Shown piece by piece: positions 27,524 through 36,428 of a stretch of DNA of 64,000 nucleotides; the stretch's first letter is position 1, and each line of letters opens with the position of its first letter. Under the pieces are notes generated by a model. That model made no database searches. It saw nothing but the letters and a program-made list of their open reading frames with translations, and was not told the origin of the DNA. Where the stretch lies: positions 485,704-549,703 of the forward strand of contig NZ_MUHR01000005.1 of NCBI RefSeq assembly GCF_002105285.1, written 5' to 3'. The translations under genes were made by a program, and so were the position numbers. The DNA is from Planktotalea arctica. Its GTDB lineage: Bacteria > Pseudomonadota > Alphaproteobacteria > Rhodobacterales > Rhodobacteraceae.

Positions 27524-28828
27524 ATGGATGCGCGCGAGATTATTGGAGCGCTGCGGCGCGGCGAAGACCTGCGCGCTGAGGCTTTGACATGGTTCGCGCA
27601 GGGCCTTGCCGATCACACCGTCAGCGATGCACAGGCGGGGGCTTTTGCGATGGCGGTCTGCCTGCAAGGGCTGGGCTGCGACGGGCGCGCAGCGCTCACG
27701 CTTGCCATGCGCGATAGCGGCGAGACGTTGAAATGGCAATTGGATGGCCCTGTTCTGGACAAGCATTCCACTGGCGGTGTCGGCGATTGCGTCAGCCTCG
27801 TGCTGGCCCCTGCGCTTGCGGCTTGCGGCGTTTACGTTCCGATGATTTCGGGGCGCGGCCTTGGGCACACAGGCGGCACACTGGATAAAATGGAGAGCAT
27901 TCCGGGCCTGTCCACCACGGTCGACGGCGCGCGCTTTCACCAGATCGTCGCGAGCGCAGGCTGTGCGATCGTCAGCGCCAGCGCCGATATCGCCCCTGCG
28001 GACAAGCGTCTTTATGCGATCCGTGATGTGACTGCGACGGTGGAAAGCCTTGATCTGATCACTGCGTCGATCCTGTCCAAGAAATTGGCCGCCGGGCTGG
28101 ATGGTCTGGTGCTCGATGTGAAGGTTGGGTCGGGCGCTTTCATGAAAAGCGAAGCGGAGGCGCGCGCACTTGCGGGCGCGCTTGTCGAGACGGCAAATCT
28201 GGCGGGCTGCCCGACGCGCGCGTTGATCACCGATATGAACGCGCCGCTCGCGCCCGCGCTTGGAAATGCGCTTGAAGTGATAGAAGTTATGAAGGTTTTG
28301 CGCGGGGCTGCGCGCGGCCCGCTTTATGAATTGACCCTCGCCCTTGGTGCACAGTTGCTCTTCAGCGCGGGGCAAGTCGCCAGCGAAGATGCGGCGCGCG
28401 AAAAGTTGAGCAATGCCATAACCAGCGGCGCGGCAGCCGAGCGGTTCGGAAAGATGATCGCGGCGATGGGTGGGCCTTTGGGCTTTATCGATACGCCCGA
28501 ACGCTACCTGCCCGAAGCACCCGTTATCCGCGAAGTCACGGCGCAAAGCGCAGGATATATCAGCGCTATTGACGGTGAAGCGCTTGGCCTTGTCGTGGTC
28601 GCGCTTGGTGGCGGGCGGCAGGTGGAAAGCGATCTGGTGGATCCTGCGGTGGGTCTGTCGGAGGTTGTGCGCATTGGTATGAGGATCGCGAAGGGCCAGC
28701 CGCTTGCGCGCATTCACGCCGCGCGCGAAGGGCAGGCGGATCGCGCCGCAGCAGCCATTCACGAAAGCATCATGATAGCGCCCGAAGCCCCTAAAACCAC
28801 GCCACTCGTGCACGCGGTGATCAGCTGA
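27524..28828 (+). CDS. deoA: Thymidine phosphorylase DeoA
   Basis: 434-residue phosphorylase that splits thymidine or deoxyuridine to base and deoxyribose 1-phosphate. The glycosyltransferase signature DKHSTGGVGDCVSL near residue 80 holds phosphate, SGRGLGHTGGTLDKMESIPG near 110 is the family signature, and KKLAAGLDGLVLDVKVGSGAF near 187 completes the core. The ATG directly follows the cdd stop and the stop shares one base with the deoB start. The size is typical. The deoxyribose 1-phosphate produced goes to DeoB. Confidence 0.96.
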   Translation: MDAREIIGALRRGEDLRAEALTWFAQGLADHTVSDAQAGAFAMAVCLQGLGCDGRAALTLAMRDSGETLKWQLDGPVLDKHSTGGVGDCVSLVLAPALAACGVYVPMISGRGLGHTGGTLDKMESIPGLSTTVDGARFHQIVASAGCAIVSASADIAPADKRLYAIRDVTATVESLDLITASILSKKLAAGLDGLVLDVKVGSGAFMKSEAEARALAGALVETANLAGCPTRALITDMNAPLAPALGNALEVIEVMKVLRGAARGPLYELTLALGAQLLFSAGQVASEDAAREKLSNAITSGAAAERFGKMIAAMGGPLGFIDTPERYLPEAPVIREVTAQSAGYISAIDGEALGLVVVALGGGRQVESDLVDPAVGLSEVVRIGMRIAKGQPLARIHAAREGQADRAAAAIHESIMIAPEAPKTTPLVHAVIS

Positions 28829-30006
28829 TGGTGCGCGCATTTCTTATCGTGCTCGACAGCGTCGGTTGCGGCGGTGCACCGGATGCGGGCGAATTTTTCA
28901 ACGGTGATCTACCGGACACGGGAGCCAATACGCTGGGGCATATCATTGCGCAGCACGGCCTGAATGTTCCGAATATGGATGCGCTTGGCCTTGGGGCTGC
29001 GGTGCGCCATGCAACAGGGATCGACACGCCGGGCCTAGATGCAGAGCCGCAAGGCAAATGGGGCGTCGCACGCGAGATTTCGCGCGGCAAGGACACGCCC
29101 TCGGGCCACTGGGAGCTCGCAGGATTGCCTGTGCCGTGGGAGTGGACTTATTTCCCCGACACAATGCCCGCCTTCCCCGAAGCCGTGCGACAAGCCCTTT
29201 GCCAGGCTGCCGGAACGCAGGGCATTTTGTGCAACGCGCACGCCTCGGGCACCAAAGTGATCGACGATCTTGGGGCAGAGCATCTGCGCACGGGCCAGCC
29301 GATTTGCTACACATCAGCCGACAGCGTTTTGCAGATCGCTGCGCATGAAGAGGCGTTCGGACTGGAGCGCCTTTTGCAAATGTGCCGCGATCTTGCGCCG
29401 ATGCTGCACGCCATGCGCGTTGGCCGCGTGATCGCACGTCCCTTTACCGGCTCGCCCGAGAAGGGCTTCAAACGCACCGCCAACCGGCGCGATTTCGCGA
29501 TTCCGCCTCCCGCACCAGTGCTCAGCAACTGGGTGCAAGACGCGGGCGGCAACGTTCACGGCGTTGGCAAGATCGGCGATATCTTTTCGATGAGCGGCAT
29601 AGATACATCGCATAAGGGGCGCGATGTGGAGCTGATGCGCGCGCTTGACGGGCTGGCAGAGACTGCGGGCGAGGGCGATCTGGTGTTCGCAAATCTAGTC
29701 GAGTTCGACACTGAATACGGCCATCGCCGCGACGTGGCGGGTTACGCCGCGGCGCTTGAGCGCTTCGATCTGTGGCTCGGGCAATTCTTGCCGCGTCTTG
29801 GAGCGGGGGATCTGCTCATTCTCACAGCTGATCACGGCAATGATCCAAGCTGGCCCGGCACCGATCACACCCGCGAGCAGGTTCCCGTCCTTGCGTATGG
29901 CGTGGGAGTGGGCGAAATAGGCACCTGCGCCTTCATGGACGTCGCGGCGAGCATTGCCGCGCATCTTGGGATCGCAAGCCAAACCGCAGGACGGAGTTTC
30001 TTATGA
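28828..30006 (+). CDS. deoB: Phosphopentomutase DeoB
   Basis: 392-residue metalloenzyme of the alkaline-phosphatase superfamily that interconverts (deoxy)ribose 1- and 5-phosphates. The metal-binding LDSVGCGGAPDAGEF lies near residue 9, HWELAG near 95 is typical of DeoB, and TADHGNDPSWPGTDHTRE near 332 carries the late metal ligands. It overlaps deoA by 1 bp and add by 4 bp. Deoxyribose 5-phosphate would normally be split by DeoC, which is not in this operon or elsewhere in the window. Confidence 0.96.
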   Translation: MVRAFLIVLDSVGCGGAPDAGEFFNGDLPDTGANTLGHIIAQHGLNVPNMDALGLGAAVRHATGIDTPGLDAEPQGKWGVAREISRGKDTPSGHWELAGLPVPWEWTYFPDTMPAFPEAVRQALCQAAGTQGILCNAHASGTKVIDDLGAEHLRTGQPICYTSADSVLQIAAHEEAFGLERLLQMCRDLAPMLHAMRVGRVIARPFTGSPEKGFKRTANRRDFAIPPPAPVLSNWVQDAGGNVHGVGKIGDIFSMSGIDTSHKGRDVELMRALDGLAETAGEGDLVFANLVEFDTEYGHRRDVAGYAAALERFDLWLGQFLPRLGAGDLLILTADHGNDPSWPGTDHTREQVPVLAYGVGVGEIGTCAFMDVAASIAAHLGIASQTAGRSFL

Positions 30007-31010
30007 GCGAGAAAAGCGAAGAAATGGCGGCCATTATGGACCTGCCCAAGGTCGAGTTGCACACCCATTACGAGGGTGCAGCCCCGCCTGCTTTCATTCG
30101 CGGTTTGGCGAAAGAGAAAAAGATCGACATCACTAAGGTGTTCAATGCGGATGGCTCCTACGCGTTTCGCGATTTCGTGCATTTTCTGAGCGTCTACGAG
30201 GCGGCGACGACCGTGCTGCAAAGCCCCGAGGATTTCAAACGCCTTGGCCTGGCTGTGCTGGAAGAAGCGGCGCGCAACGGCGTGATCTACATGGAGAGCT
30301 TCATAAGCCCCGATTTTTGTGGTGGCGGTGATGTGATCGCTTGGCGCGACTACCTTGCTGCGATGCAAGAGGCGGCCAGCGAGGCGAAACGCGATTTCGG
30401 CATCACCTCGCGCGGTATCGTCACCTGCATCCGCCACTTTGGACCCGAGCAAGCGCGCACCGCCGCGCGCTGCGCCGCTGAGACAGCGGGCGATTTCATT
30501 ACCGGTTTCGGCATGGGCGGGGACGAGAACCAAGGCAAGCAGCGCGATTTCAAATATAGTTTCGATATGGCGCGCGAGGCGGGTTTGCGCCTGACCACGC
30601 ATGCGGGTGAATGGCGCGGCCCCAGCGAAGTGCGCGAGGCGGTCGGCGATCTGGGCGTCGAGCGGATTGGCCATGGCGTGCGCGCCGTCGAAGAGCCTGC
30701 GCTGCTGGATGAATTGGCGGAGAAGGGGATTGTGCTAGAGGTCTGCCCCGGCTCGAATGTTGTCTTGGGTGTTTATCCCGATTGGAAATCGCACCCGATC
30801 GACACGCTGCGCCGCGCGGGCGTGCCTGTGACAATCTCCACCGATGATCCGCCGTTTTTCCACACCACCATGCGCGATGAATATCGCAATCTTGCCAGCA
30901 CATTCGGTTGGGACGAGGCCGTGTTCAAAGACATCGCCAAGGCCTCCGCCAAGGCGGCGTTCTGCGATGACGAGACGCGTACAGAAATTCTTAAGAAACT
31001 GGAGGCATAA
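30003..31010 (+). CDS. add: Adenosine deaminase Add
   Basis: 335-residue zinc hydrolase converting adenosine or deoxyadenosine to inosine or deoxyinosine. The first zinc histidines lie in ELHTHYEGA near residue 18, THAGEWRGP near 199 gives another zinc histidine and the acid HAGE motif, the conserved GHG is near residue 221, and TISTDDPPFFHT near 278 holds the metal-binding aspartate pair. The ATGA start overlaps deoB. A purine phosphorylase that would use the product is not encoded in the window. A related adenine or AMP deaminase is less likely given the neighbours. Confidence 0.93.
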   Translation: MSEKSEEMAAIMDLPKVELHTHYEGAAPPAFIRGLAKEKKIDITKVFNADGSYAFRDFVHFLSVYEAATTVLQSPEDFKRLGLAVLEEAARNGVIYMESFISPDFCGGGDVIAWRDYLAAMQEAASEAKRDFGITSRGIVTCIRHFGPEQARTAARCAAETAGDFITGFGMGGDENQGKQRDFKYSFDMAREAGLRLTTHAGEWRGPSEVREAVGDLGVERIGHGVRAVEEPALLDELAEKGIVLEVCPGSNVVLGVYPDWKSHPIDTLRRAGVPVTISTDDPPFFHTTMRDEYRNLASTFGWDEAVFKDIAKASAKAAFCDDETRTEILKKLEA

Positions 31011-31013
31011 GCC

Positions 31014-31646
31014 ATGTCGGAACATTTGACGGTCGTTGATCACCCCTTGGTGCAGCACAAACTTACCTTGATGCGAGAGAAAGAGACATCTACCGCGGTC
31101 TTTCGTCAGCTTTTACGCGAGATCAGCCAGCTTTTGGCCTATGAGGTCACGCGTGGGCTGCCGATGACCACGAAGCGTATCGAAACGCCGATGATGCAAA
31201 TGGATGCACCAACGCTGGATGGCAAGAAACTCGCGCTGATTTCGATCCTGCGCGCGGGCAACGGGCTTTTGGATGGTGTTTTGGAACTGATCCCTTCTGC
31301 GCGGGTCGGTTTTGTTGGCCTGTACCGCGATGAAGAGACGCTTCAGCCGGTGCAATACTACTTCAAAGCGCCTGATGCGCTGGAGGATCGTCTGGTGATC
31401 GCCGTCGATCCGATGCTGGCTACGGGTAATTCTTCCGTGGCTGCGATTGATCTTCTGAAACAGGCCGGTGCTACCAATATCCGCTTCTTGTGCCTGCTTG
31501 CTGCACCTGAAGGTGTGGCCCGCATGAAGGAAGCGCACCCCGATGTGCCGATCATCACCGCCTCTCTCGACGACAAGCTGAACGAACTGGGTTACATCAT
31601 GCCGGGACTAGGGGATGCGGGTGATCGGATGTTTGGTACTAAATAG
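31014..31646 (+). CDS. upp: Uracil phosphoribosyltransferase Upp
   Basis: 210-residue enzyme that joins uracil and PRPP to make UMP, completing salvage of the uracil released by cdd and deo[13 protein letters not shown] near residue 75 and the PRPP loop [18 protein letters not shown] near 127 are diagnostic, and the C-terminal [18 protein letters not shown] is the uracil-binding end of the family. It starts 3 bp after add. A small hairpin follows the stop. It completes an operon of at least six genes from 26043. Confidence 0.97.
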   Translation: MSEHLTVVDHPLVQHKLTLMREKETSTAVFRQLLREISQLLAYEVTRGLPMTTKRIETPMMQMDAPTLDGKKLALISILRAGNGLLDGVLELIPSARVGFVGLYRDEETLQPVQYYFKAPDALEDRLVIAVDPMLATGNSSVAAIDLLKQAGATNIRFLCLLAAPEGVARMKEAHPDVPIITASLDDKLNELGYIMPGLGDAGDRMFGTK

Positions 31647-31664
31647 AGGCGGTTACCCGCCTTT
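31647..31664 (+). terminator. Weak hairpin after upp
   Basis: AGGCGG (31647-31652) and CCGCCT (31657-31662) form a 6 bp stem with a 4-base loop and only two more thymines after the stem. It directly follows the upp stop and may end the salvage operon, but it is a weak terminator on sequence alone. Confidence 0.4.
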
Positions 31665-31734
31665 GCGATCATCTGCTCGCTAGACTCTCGTTCGAATCTG
31701 AGGCACTGTCCCATTACATCTGTGGGGGCAGAAA

Positions 31735-33162
31735 ATGAACTTTAAGAGATTCTTCGCGTTGTCGATTCTTGCGGCAACTTGCGCTTTTACCTTTGGTGAA
31801 GCGGGTGCACAGACACTCAAACGGGATGACGGGCCTGCGGAAGTGCCGCCCGCCTCGTTCACGGCAAGCCAATATGTCGATAGCAAAGGCTGCGTTTATA
31901 TCCGCGCAGGCGTTGATGGAAACACCACTTGGGTGCCGCGCGTGTCGCGAGCGCGCAAAGTGGTTTGCGGCCTCTCTCCCAGCCTTGGCGCGGGTGCGGG
32001 AACTGCCGTTGCCACAGCGCCGCAAGCGCCCGAGCCCGTGCAGATCGGGGCAGGCGTAAACGCCTCCGAACCTGCTGTTGGTGTGCGCCCTGCGCGTGCG
32101 ACTGTCGCCAGCGTGCTTGCACCCAAGCCTGTGCGCACCGTCGCCTCGAAACCCGCTGCTGCACCGCAAGTGCAGCGCGTGAATATCCCCCAGCCCAGCG
32201 GCGTCCAGCGCCCGGGCCGCGTGCAAATGCAGTCAGTTCGCGTGCAGCAATTGCCTGCGCCTCAAACTCAGCCGCGCGTTATCCGCGCCGCGCCGCAAAC
32301 GGGCAGGGCTTTGGCCGGTGCCGCTACGCAGCGACGTGTTGGGGGATCGCAAATCTGTAAAGGCGCCTCTGCTGTCAGTCAGAAGTATATCGGTGGACGC
32401 GGCAATCCGGTGCGCTGTGGTCCACAAGACGGTCCGATCGTGACGCGCGCGGGTGATGTCAAAGGTGGAACTTTTCGCTCGGCCAGTGGGCAGATACTCA
32501 GCAACGTAAACCCCAACGCCGTTGTTGTTCCGCGTCACGTCTATGAGGAGCAGCAGGCGTCCCGTGTTCTCTCTCCAACGCCAAAAGGTTACCGCCCGGC
32601 ATGGGATGATGACAGGCTGAATACGCGCCGTGCCCATCAAACCCTTGCAGGCAAAGCGCAGAGTGATCTGATCTGGTCGCAAACCGTGCCGCGCCGCTTG
32701 ATCGTGCGCAGCACAGGGCGCGATGTGACGCGCTCCTTTCCGGGCCTGCTTTACCCCTATACCTCGCAGGCCGAGCAAGCGGCAGCGATCAGCCAGGGTG
32801 CGCAAATTCAGCGCCGCGTCATTTCCACAAGCGGCACGACCACGAAACGTGCTGTGCGCAAGCCGATCGCGACGCAGCAAAAGCAGGTTCGCGTCGCCGC
32901 AGCACCTGCCCCGCGCAAGCAGCCTCAGGTCGCGGGCAAGCGCTTTGTTCAGGTTGGCACATTCGGTGTGCAAAGCAACGCGCAGAATACCGCGAGCCGG
33001 TTGCAGCGCATGGGCATTCCCGTGCGCATCGGTAAATTCACACGCGGTGGCAAGCAAATGCGTATCGTTCTCGCGGGGCCATTCGCTTCCGCGGCGCATA
33101 CCAACGGTGCTTTGACGGCCGTGCGCAACGCCGGTTTCCGCGACGCATTCGCGCGCAACTAG
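31735..33162 (+). CDS. Exported SPOR-domain protein
   Basis: 475-residue protein with a signal peptide (about 1-25, ending GEAGAQ). A small conserved region near 45-80 (DSKGCVYIRAGVDGNTTWVPR) precedes a long low-complexity stretch rich in Ala, Pro, Gln, Val and Arg (about 85-230). A second conserved segment contains QICKGASAVSQKYI and VRCGPQDGP. The C-terminal SPOR domain (about 395-475) has FVQVGTFGVQSNAQNTASRL and ends with AVRNAGFRDAF. SPOR domains bind denuded peptidoglycan glycans at the division site, so a cell-envelope role is likely. Its own promoter should lie in the 88 bp upstream, and a strong terminator follows. Confidence 0.82.
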   Translation: MNFKRFFALSILAATCAFTFGEAGAQTLKRDDGPAEVPPASFTASQYVDSKGCVYIRAGVDGNTTWVPRVSRARKVVCGLSPSLGAGAGTAVATAPQAPEPVQIGAGVNASEPAVGVRPARATVASVLAPKPVRTVASKPAAAPQVQRVNIPQPSGVQRPGRVQMQSVRVQQLPAPQTQPRVIRAAPQTGRALAGAATQRRVGGSQICKGASAVSQKYIGGRGNPVRCGPQDGPIVTRAGDVKGGTFRSASGQILSNVNPNAVVVPRHVYEEQQASRVLSPTPKGYRPAWDDDRLNTRRAHQTLAGKAQSDLIWSQTVPRRLIVRSTGRDVTRSFPGLLYPYTSQAEQAAAISQGAQIQRRVISTSGTTTKRAVRKPIATQQKQVRVAAAPAPRKQPQVAGKRFVQVGTFGVQSNAQNTASRLQRMGIPVRIGKFTRGGKQMRIVLAGPFASAAHTNGALTAVRNAGFRDAFARN

Positions 33163-33183
33163 GCGGCGGCACTGTAAATTGAG

Positions 33184-33213
33184 AAAGGCCTCGCTGGTTC
33201 AGCGGGGCCTTTT
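33184..33213 (+). terminator. Rho-independent terminator after the SPOR gene
   Basis: AAAGGCC pairs with GGCCTTT and continues inward as a 13 bp stem (one TG pair) with a 3-base loop; the last stem bases merge into a thymine run. It lies 22 bp past the stop of the SPOR gene. The opposite strand could serve the convergent VOC gene. Confidence 0.8.
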
Positions 33214-33262
33214 GCGTTTCATGTGCTGGAAAAATCCTAACGGACACGATGCGCTTTAGCCG

Positions 33263-33616
33263 CTAGTTGCCATGCTCCAGTATGTTAAGCAGTTTGCCGG
33301 TCGGATCGAGCACATAGAAACGGCGCAGACCCCATGGCTCTATCGTCAATTCATAGGGGATGTTGAGGCCTTGGGCTTTGGCGCGCGCATAGATTTCATC
33401 GAAGTTGTCCACTTCGATCGAGAGATCCGGCACGTCGGTGCCAGTGCCGCCTTCGCTCGCGATGCTGATCTGCACTTGGGCTTGCGCGCCAGAGGTCAGC
33501 GTCGTGATCCATCCCATATCCATCGCGACGTCCAGATCGAACAACCCGCAGTAAAAGGCACGCACGTCGTCCACTTGGGGCGTCGCGATGTTTGAAACGA
33601 TGCGCTTGATTGCCAT
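33263..33616 (-). CDS. VOC family (glyoxalase/bleomycin-resistance-like) protein
   Basis: 117-residue protein of the vicinal-oxygen-chelate fold, starting at ATG 33616 (MAIKRIVSNIA); an upstream in-frame extension is not needed. The first beta-alpha-beta unit contains DDVRAFYCGLFDLDVAMDMG, and the second ends with GLRRFYVLDPTGKLLNILEH, where the glutamate before the final histidine is a common metal ligand. Members bind metals and small molecules or act as dioxygenases, isomerases or resistance proteins; the specific activity cannot be read. It is 7 bp downstream of the M48-like gene, so the two may be co-transcribed. Confidence 0.82.
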   Translation of the reverse strand: MAIKRIVSNIATPQVDDVRAFYCGLFDLDVAMDMGWITTLTSGAQAQVQISIASEGGTGTDVPDLSIEVDNFDEIYARAKAQGLNIPYELTIEPWGLRRFYVLDPTGKLLNILEHGN

Positions 33617-33623
33617 AGTACGG

Positions 33624-34649
33624 CTAGCCCTCGCAAATCGTTTGCAAGCGGACCCATGACGCATCAGGCATGATCGCGCGCGCAGCGTCGCCTGCCACAG
33701 GATCGCCCTCGATCAAAGGCAGCGTCAGCTCGCCCGTCAAGTCCACCGCATAGCCGTAGGGCGCGCTTGGTACGGCCAGCGCGGCAAAGCGCGCGAGCAG
33801 CGGTTCTATTTCGAGCGGCGTGGGCGGCTCGGTCAGCAATTGTTTGGCATGGTCGTTAATCGAGACAAGTGGCATGCGGCTGGTGGTCAAAAGGCGCAGC
33901 GTCGCGAAAGAGCCTGCGCTTTGGAGCAAGTGGCGCAGCGGGTCACTTGCGGCGCGGCGGGTTTGCTCTGCGATCACGTAACCTGCGACAACTTCGGGGC
34001 TTTCATGGTCCTCTACCAAAGTGCGACTGATCAGGATCACCCCGCCCGGCATGTGGATTGCGCCGCGCACGCCTGCGCGCATCACGGCCAGATAGGTCGG
34101 CGCGTCGTCCGTGCTCAGGCGCTGGGTCAATTCGATCAACGCGGCTTGCGCACTGGCGTTGTCACAAGGCACGCCTGTTGCGCGCTGCATTTCACTCAGC
34201 AAGGCGTTGCCGATTTCGGCGCGCTTCACGTCTGGTACGACCCGCAGTGCATGATCCACCAAAGCGCCAGGGAGGAACACTGCGGCCGCAGCCAGACCGG
34301 CGGCGAGGACACCAAAGGTGAGCACTCCGCGCAGGCGCCCTTTGCGCGGGCGTGCGCGTTCTACCGCGCGGCGGAGCTTTTCGATGGAGCGGATCATCTC
34401 GTCCTCATCGGCCGCAATCTCAAGCGTTTCGCTTGGATCGCCCTCGGGATGAAACAGCGCAGGGCGTTTGCCGGGGTTGGCGCGCGCGATGGCCGCCAGC
34501 GACCAATGTGCCAGTGCCTGATCGCGCATGTCCTTGATGGTGAGGGTCGCATCCCCGATGCTGACGATAACGTCCACGCGCTGACGGTCGGGGGCCGCGC
34601 GCCAAAGGCCCGCAGCTTCAAGCCGGTCATATTTCGTCAGCGCTGTCAT
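33624..34649 (-). CDS. Membrane protein resembling an inactive M48 metallopeptidase
   Basis: 341 residues starting at ATG 34649 (MTALTKYDRLE). Residues 1-60 look like a small globular PH-like or YcxB-like domain, about 80-100 is charged, and a single membrane helix covers about 106-129. The C-terminal part resembles the M48 peptidase core: an AIHMPGGVILISRTLVE segment (198-214) is like the strand and turn before the zinc helix, and VVAGYVIAEQTRR (220-232) aligns with the zinc helix. There the HExxH motif reads A227-E228-Q-T-R231, so both zinc histidines are gone while the glutamate stays. I infer a catalytically dead relative, perhaps regulatory. Databases may simply call it hypothetical. Confidence 0.7.
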   Translation of the reverse strand: MTALTKYDRLEAAGLWRAAPDRQRVDVIVSIGDATLTIKDMRDQALAHWSLAAIARANPGKRPALFHPEGDPSETLEIAADEDEMIRSIEKLRRAVERARPRKGRLRGVLTFGVLAAGLAAAAVFLPGALVDHALRVVPDVKRAEIGNALLSEMQRATGVPCDNASAQAALIELTQRLSTDDAPTYLAVMRAGVRGAIHMPGGVILISRTLVEDHESPEVVAGYVIAEQTRRAASDPLRHLLQSAGSFATLRLLTTSRMPLVSINDHAKQLLTEPPTPLEIEPLLARFAALAVPSAPYGYAVDLTGELTLPLIEGDPVAGDAARAIMPDASWVRLQTICEG

Positions 34650-34726
34650 GTCGGGCGTTTCTGCTCTGCCTCGTTCACGGCGGTATAGCACGCGCCTGCG
34701 CTGGCGGGCAATCGGGTTAGGCCGGC

Positions 34727-36352
34727 TTAGCCTTGCAGGGTTTTGCGCAGCTCGAATTTCTGGATTTTACCGGTGGAGGTCTTGGGCAACTCCTGAAAAA
34801 TCACCGTTTTCGGGGTTTTGAAACCTGCAAGGCTTTGCCGTGCAAAGGCGATCAACTCTGCCTCGGTCACGCTTGCGCCGGGCAGGAGTTCGACAAAGGC
34901 GCAAGGCACTTCGCCCCATTTATCGTCAGGTTTGGCCACGACTGCGCAGAGCGACACGGCGGGATGGCCCATCAGCGTGCCCTCGATCTCGACGGATGAA
35001 ATATTCTCGCCGCCGGAAATGATGATATCCTTGGCGCGATCGGCAATCTGGATGTGGGTGTCGGGATGTTGCACCGCGATATCGCCGGAATGGAAATACC
35101 CGCCTGCAAAGGCCTCTTCCGTTGCGCTTTGGTTCTTCAGATAACCCTTCATAACCGAATTGCCGCGGATCATGATTTCGCCTTGGTGAACCCCGTCCAT
35201 CGGCACTTGTGCCATCTCTGCGTCCATCACCGTGATCTGGTCCATCATTGGCATGGCGACGCCCTGACGCGCCTTGATAGCGGCGCGCGCGGAAGGATCA
35301 AGCCCGTCCCAAGTCTCGCCATCCCAGAGGCATTCGGTGACATGGCCGTAGGTTTCGGTCAGCCCGTAGACCTGAGTAATGTGGAAACCCATCTGCTCGA
35401 TTTTCGAGAGCGTCGCAGGTGCAGGTGGCGCGCCTGCGGTGAACACTTCGACCGTTTGAGGAAAGTCACGGCGATCCTTGATTTCAGAATTTACAAGCAT
35501 ATTCAGTACGATGGGCGCACCGCCAAAATGCGTGACGCCCTCATCCGCGATCGCGTCATACATCGCTCTGGCCGTGATATCACGGCAACACACGATCGTG
35601 CCGCCCAGCATCGGCATCATCCATGTGTGGTTCCAGCCGTTGCAATGAAACAGTGGCACGATGGTGAGATACACAGGCGCAAGGGTCAATTGCCAACTGA
35701 CGACAGTGCCCATAGTCATGAGATAGGCGCCGCGATGATGATAGACCACGCCCTTGGGGCGGCCAGTTGTGCCGGAGGTGTAATTGAGTGCGAGGCTTTC
35801 CCATTCGTCCTCTGGCATGAGCCACGAGAAATCGGGATCGCCGCTGGCAAGGAGCGCGTCATAGCTCATGTGCCGGCCCGTGGCAGGATAGCCTGCGGCG
35901 GCGTCGGGAACTTCAATGATCAGGGGGCCATCGCCGTCCATCGCTGCGATTGCCGCCTCGGCAGAGGGCAGGAATTGGGTATCGACCAGCACCGCCTTGG
36001 CCTCGCCGTGCGCGAAAATATAAGCGATGGTGCCCGTGTCGAGCCGGGTGTTGATCGTGTTGAGCACGCCGCCGCAGGCAGGAATGCCAAAATGTGCTTC
36101 GGCCTGCGCCGGGATGTTGGGCAACATGGTTGCGACCACTTCGCCGGGCGCGATGCCTAGGCGCGCCAGCCCGGAGGCAAGGCGCGTGCAGCGGGTGTGA
36201 TATTCGGCGTAGCTGACACGGTGATCGCCATAGACGACAGCGTTCTTTTTCGGAAAGACCTTGGCCGCGCGCAGCAAGTGCGACAGCGGCGTCAGCGCGC
36301 GAAAATTCGCGGCGCGCTTGTCTAAACCTGTTTCATCCTTCATCCATCCCAT
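34727..36352 (-). CDS. Medium/long-chain fatty acyl-CoA synthetase (AMP-binding enzyme)
   Basis: 541-residue adenylate-forming ligase starting at ATG 36352 with GGAGG upstream. The P-loop TSGTTGRPKGV lies near residue 180, QVYGLTETYGH near 310 is the adenine and acyl site, HSGDIAVQHPDTHIQIADRAKD near 410 is the hinge, and the catalytic lysine is in PKTSTGKIQKF near the C-terminus. The pattern is like the AlkK/AAE group that activates medium-chain acids; chain length cannot be read. An in-frame upstream extension has no family similarity. A distant beta-oxidation cluster begins at 38115 on the same strand. DmdB (methylthiopropionate ligase) belongs to the same broad family and cannot be excluded. 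Confidence 0.88.
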   Translation of the reverse strand: MGWMKDETGLDKRAANFRALTPLSHLLRAAKVFPKKNAVVYGDHRVSYAEYHTRCTRLASGLARLGIAPGEVVATMLPNIPAQAEAHFGIPACGGVLNTINTRLDTGTIAYIFAHGEAKAVLVDTQFLPSAEAAIAAMDGDGPLIIEVPDAAAGYPATGRHMSYDALLASGDPDFSWLMPEDEWESLALNYTSGTTGRPKGVVYHHRGAYLMTMGTVVSWQLTLAPVYLTIVPLFHCNGWNHTWMMPMLGGTIVCCRDITARAMYDAIADEGVTHFGGAPIVLNMLVNSEIKDRRDFPQTVEVFTAGAPPAPATLSKIEQMGFHITQVYGLTETYGHVTECLWDGETWDGLDPSARAAIKARQGVAMPMMDQITVMDAEMAQVPMDGVHQGEIMIRGNSVMKGYLKNQSATEEAFAGGYFHSGDIAVQHPDTHIQIADRAKDIIISGGENISSVEIEGTLMGHPAVSLCAVVAKPDDKWGEVPCAFVELLPGASVTEAELIAFARQSLAGFKTPKTVIFQELPKTSTGKIQKFELRKTLQG

Positions 36353-36428
36353 AGCGCGTTCATCCTCCCCTGACTGACTGCGCGAATTTCCGCCACGTTG
36401 GCAGCAGTTTTGAAAGATGGAAAGAGCA

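Noticed and set aside
27137..28840. Long open frame on the minus strand opposite cdd and deoA (567 codons)
   Set aside because: It covers known genes on the other strand and its translation is rich in Arg and His with no domain; typical shadow frame in GC-rich DNA.
35054..36160. Plus-strand frame of 368 codons opposite the acyl-CoA synthetase
   Set aside because: Antisense shadow, no family similarity.
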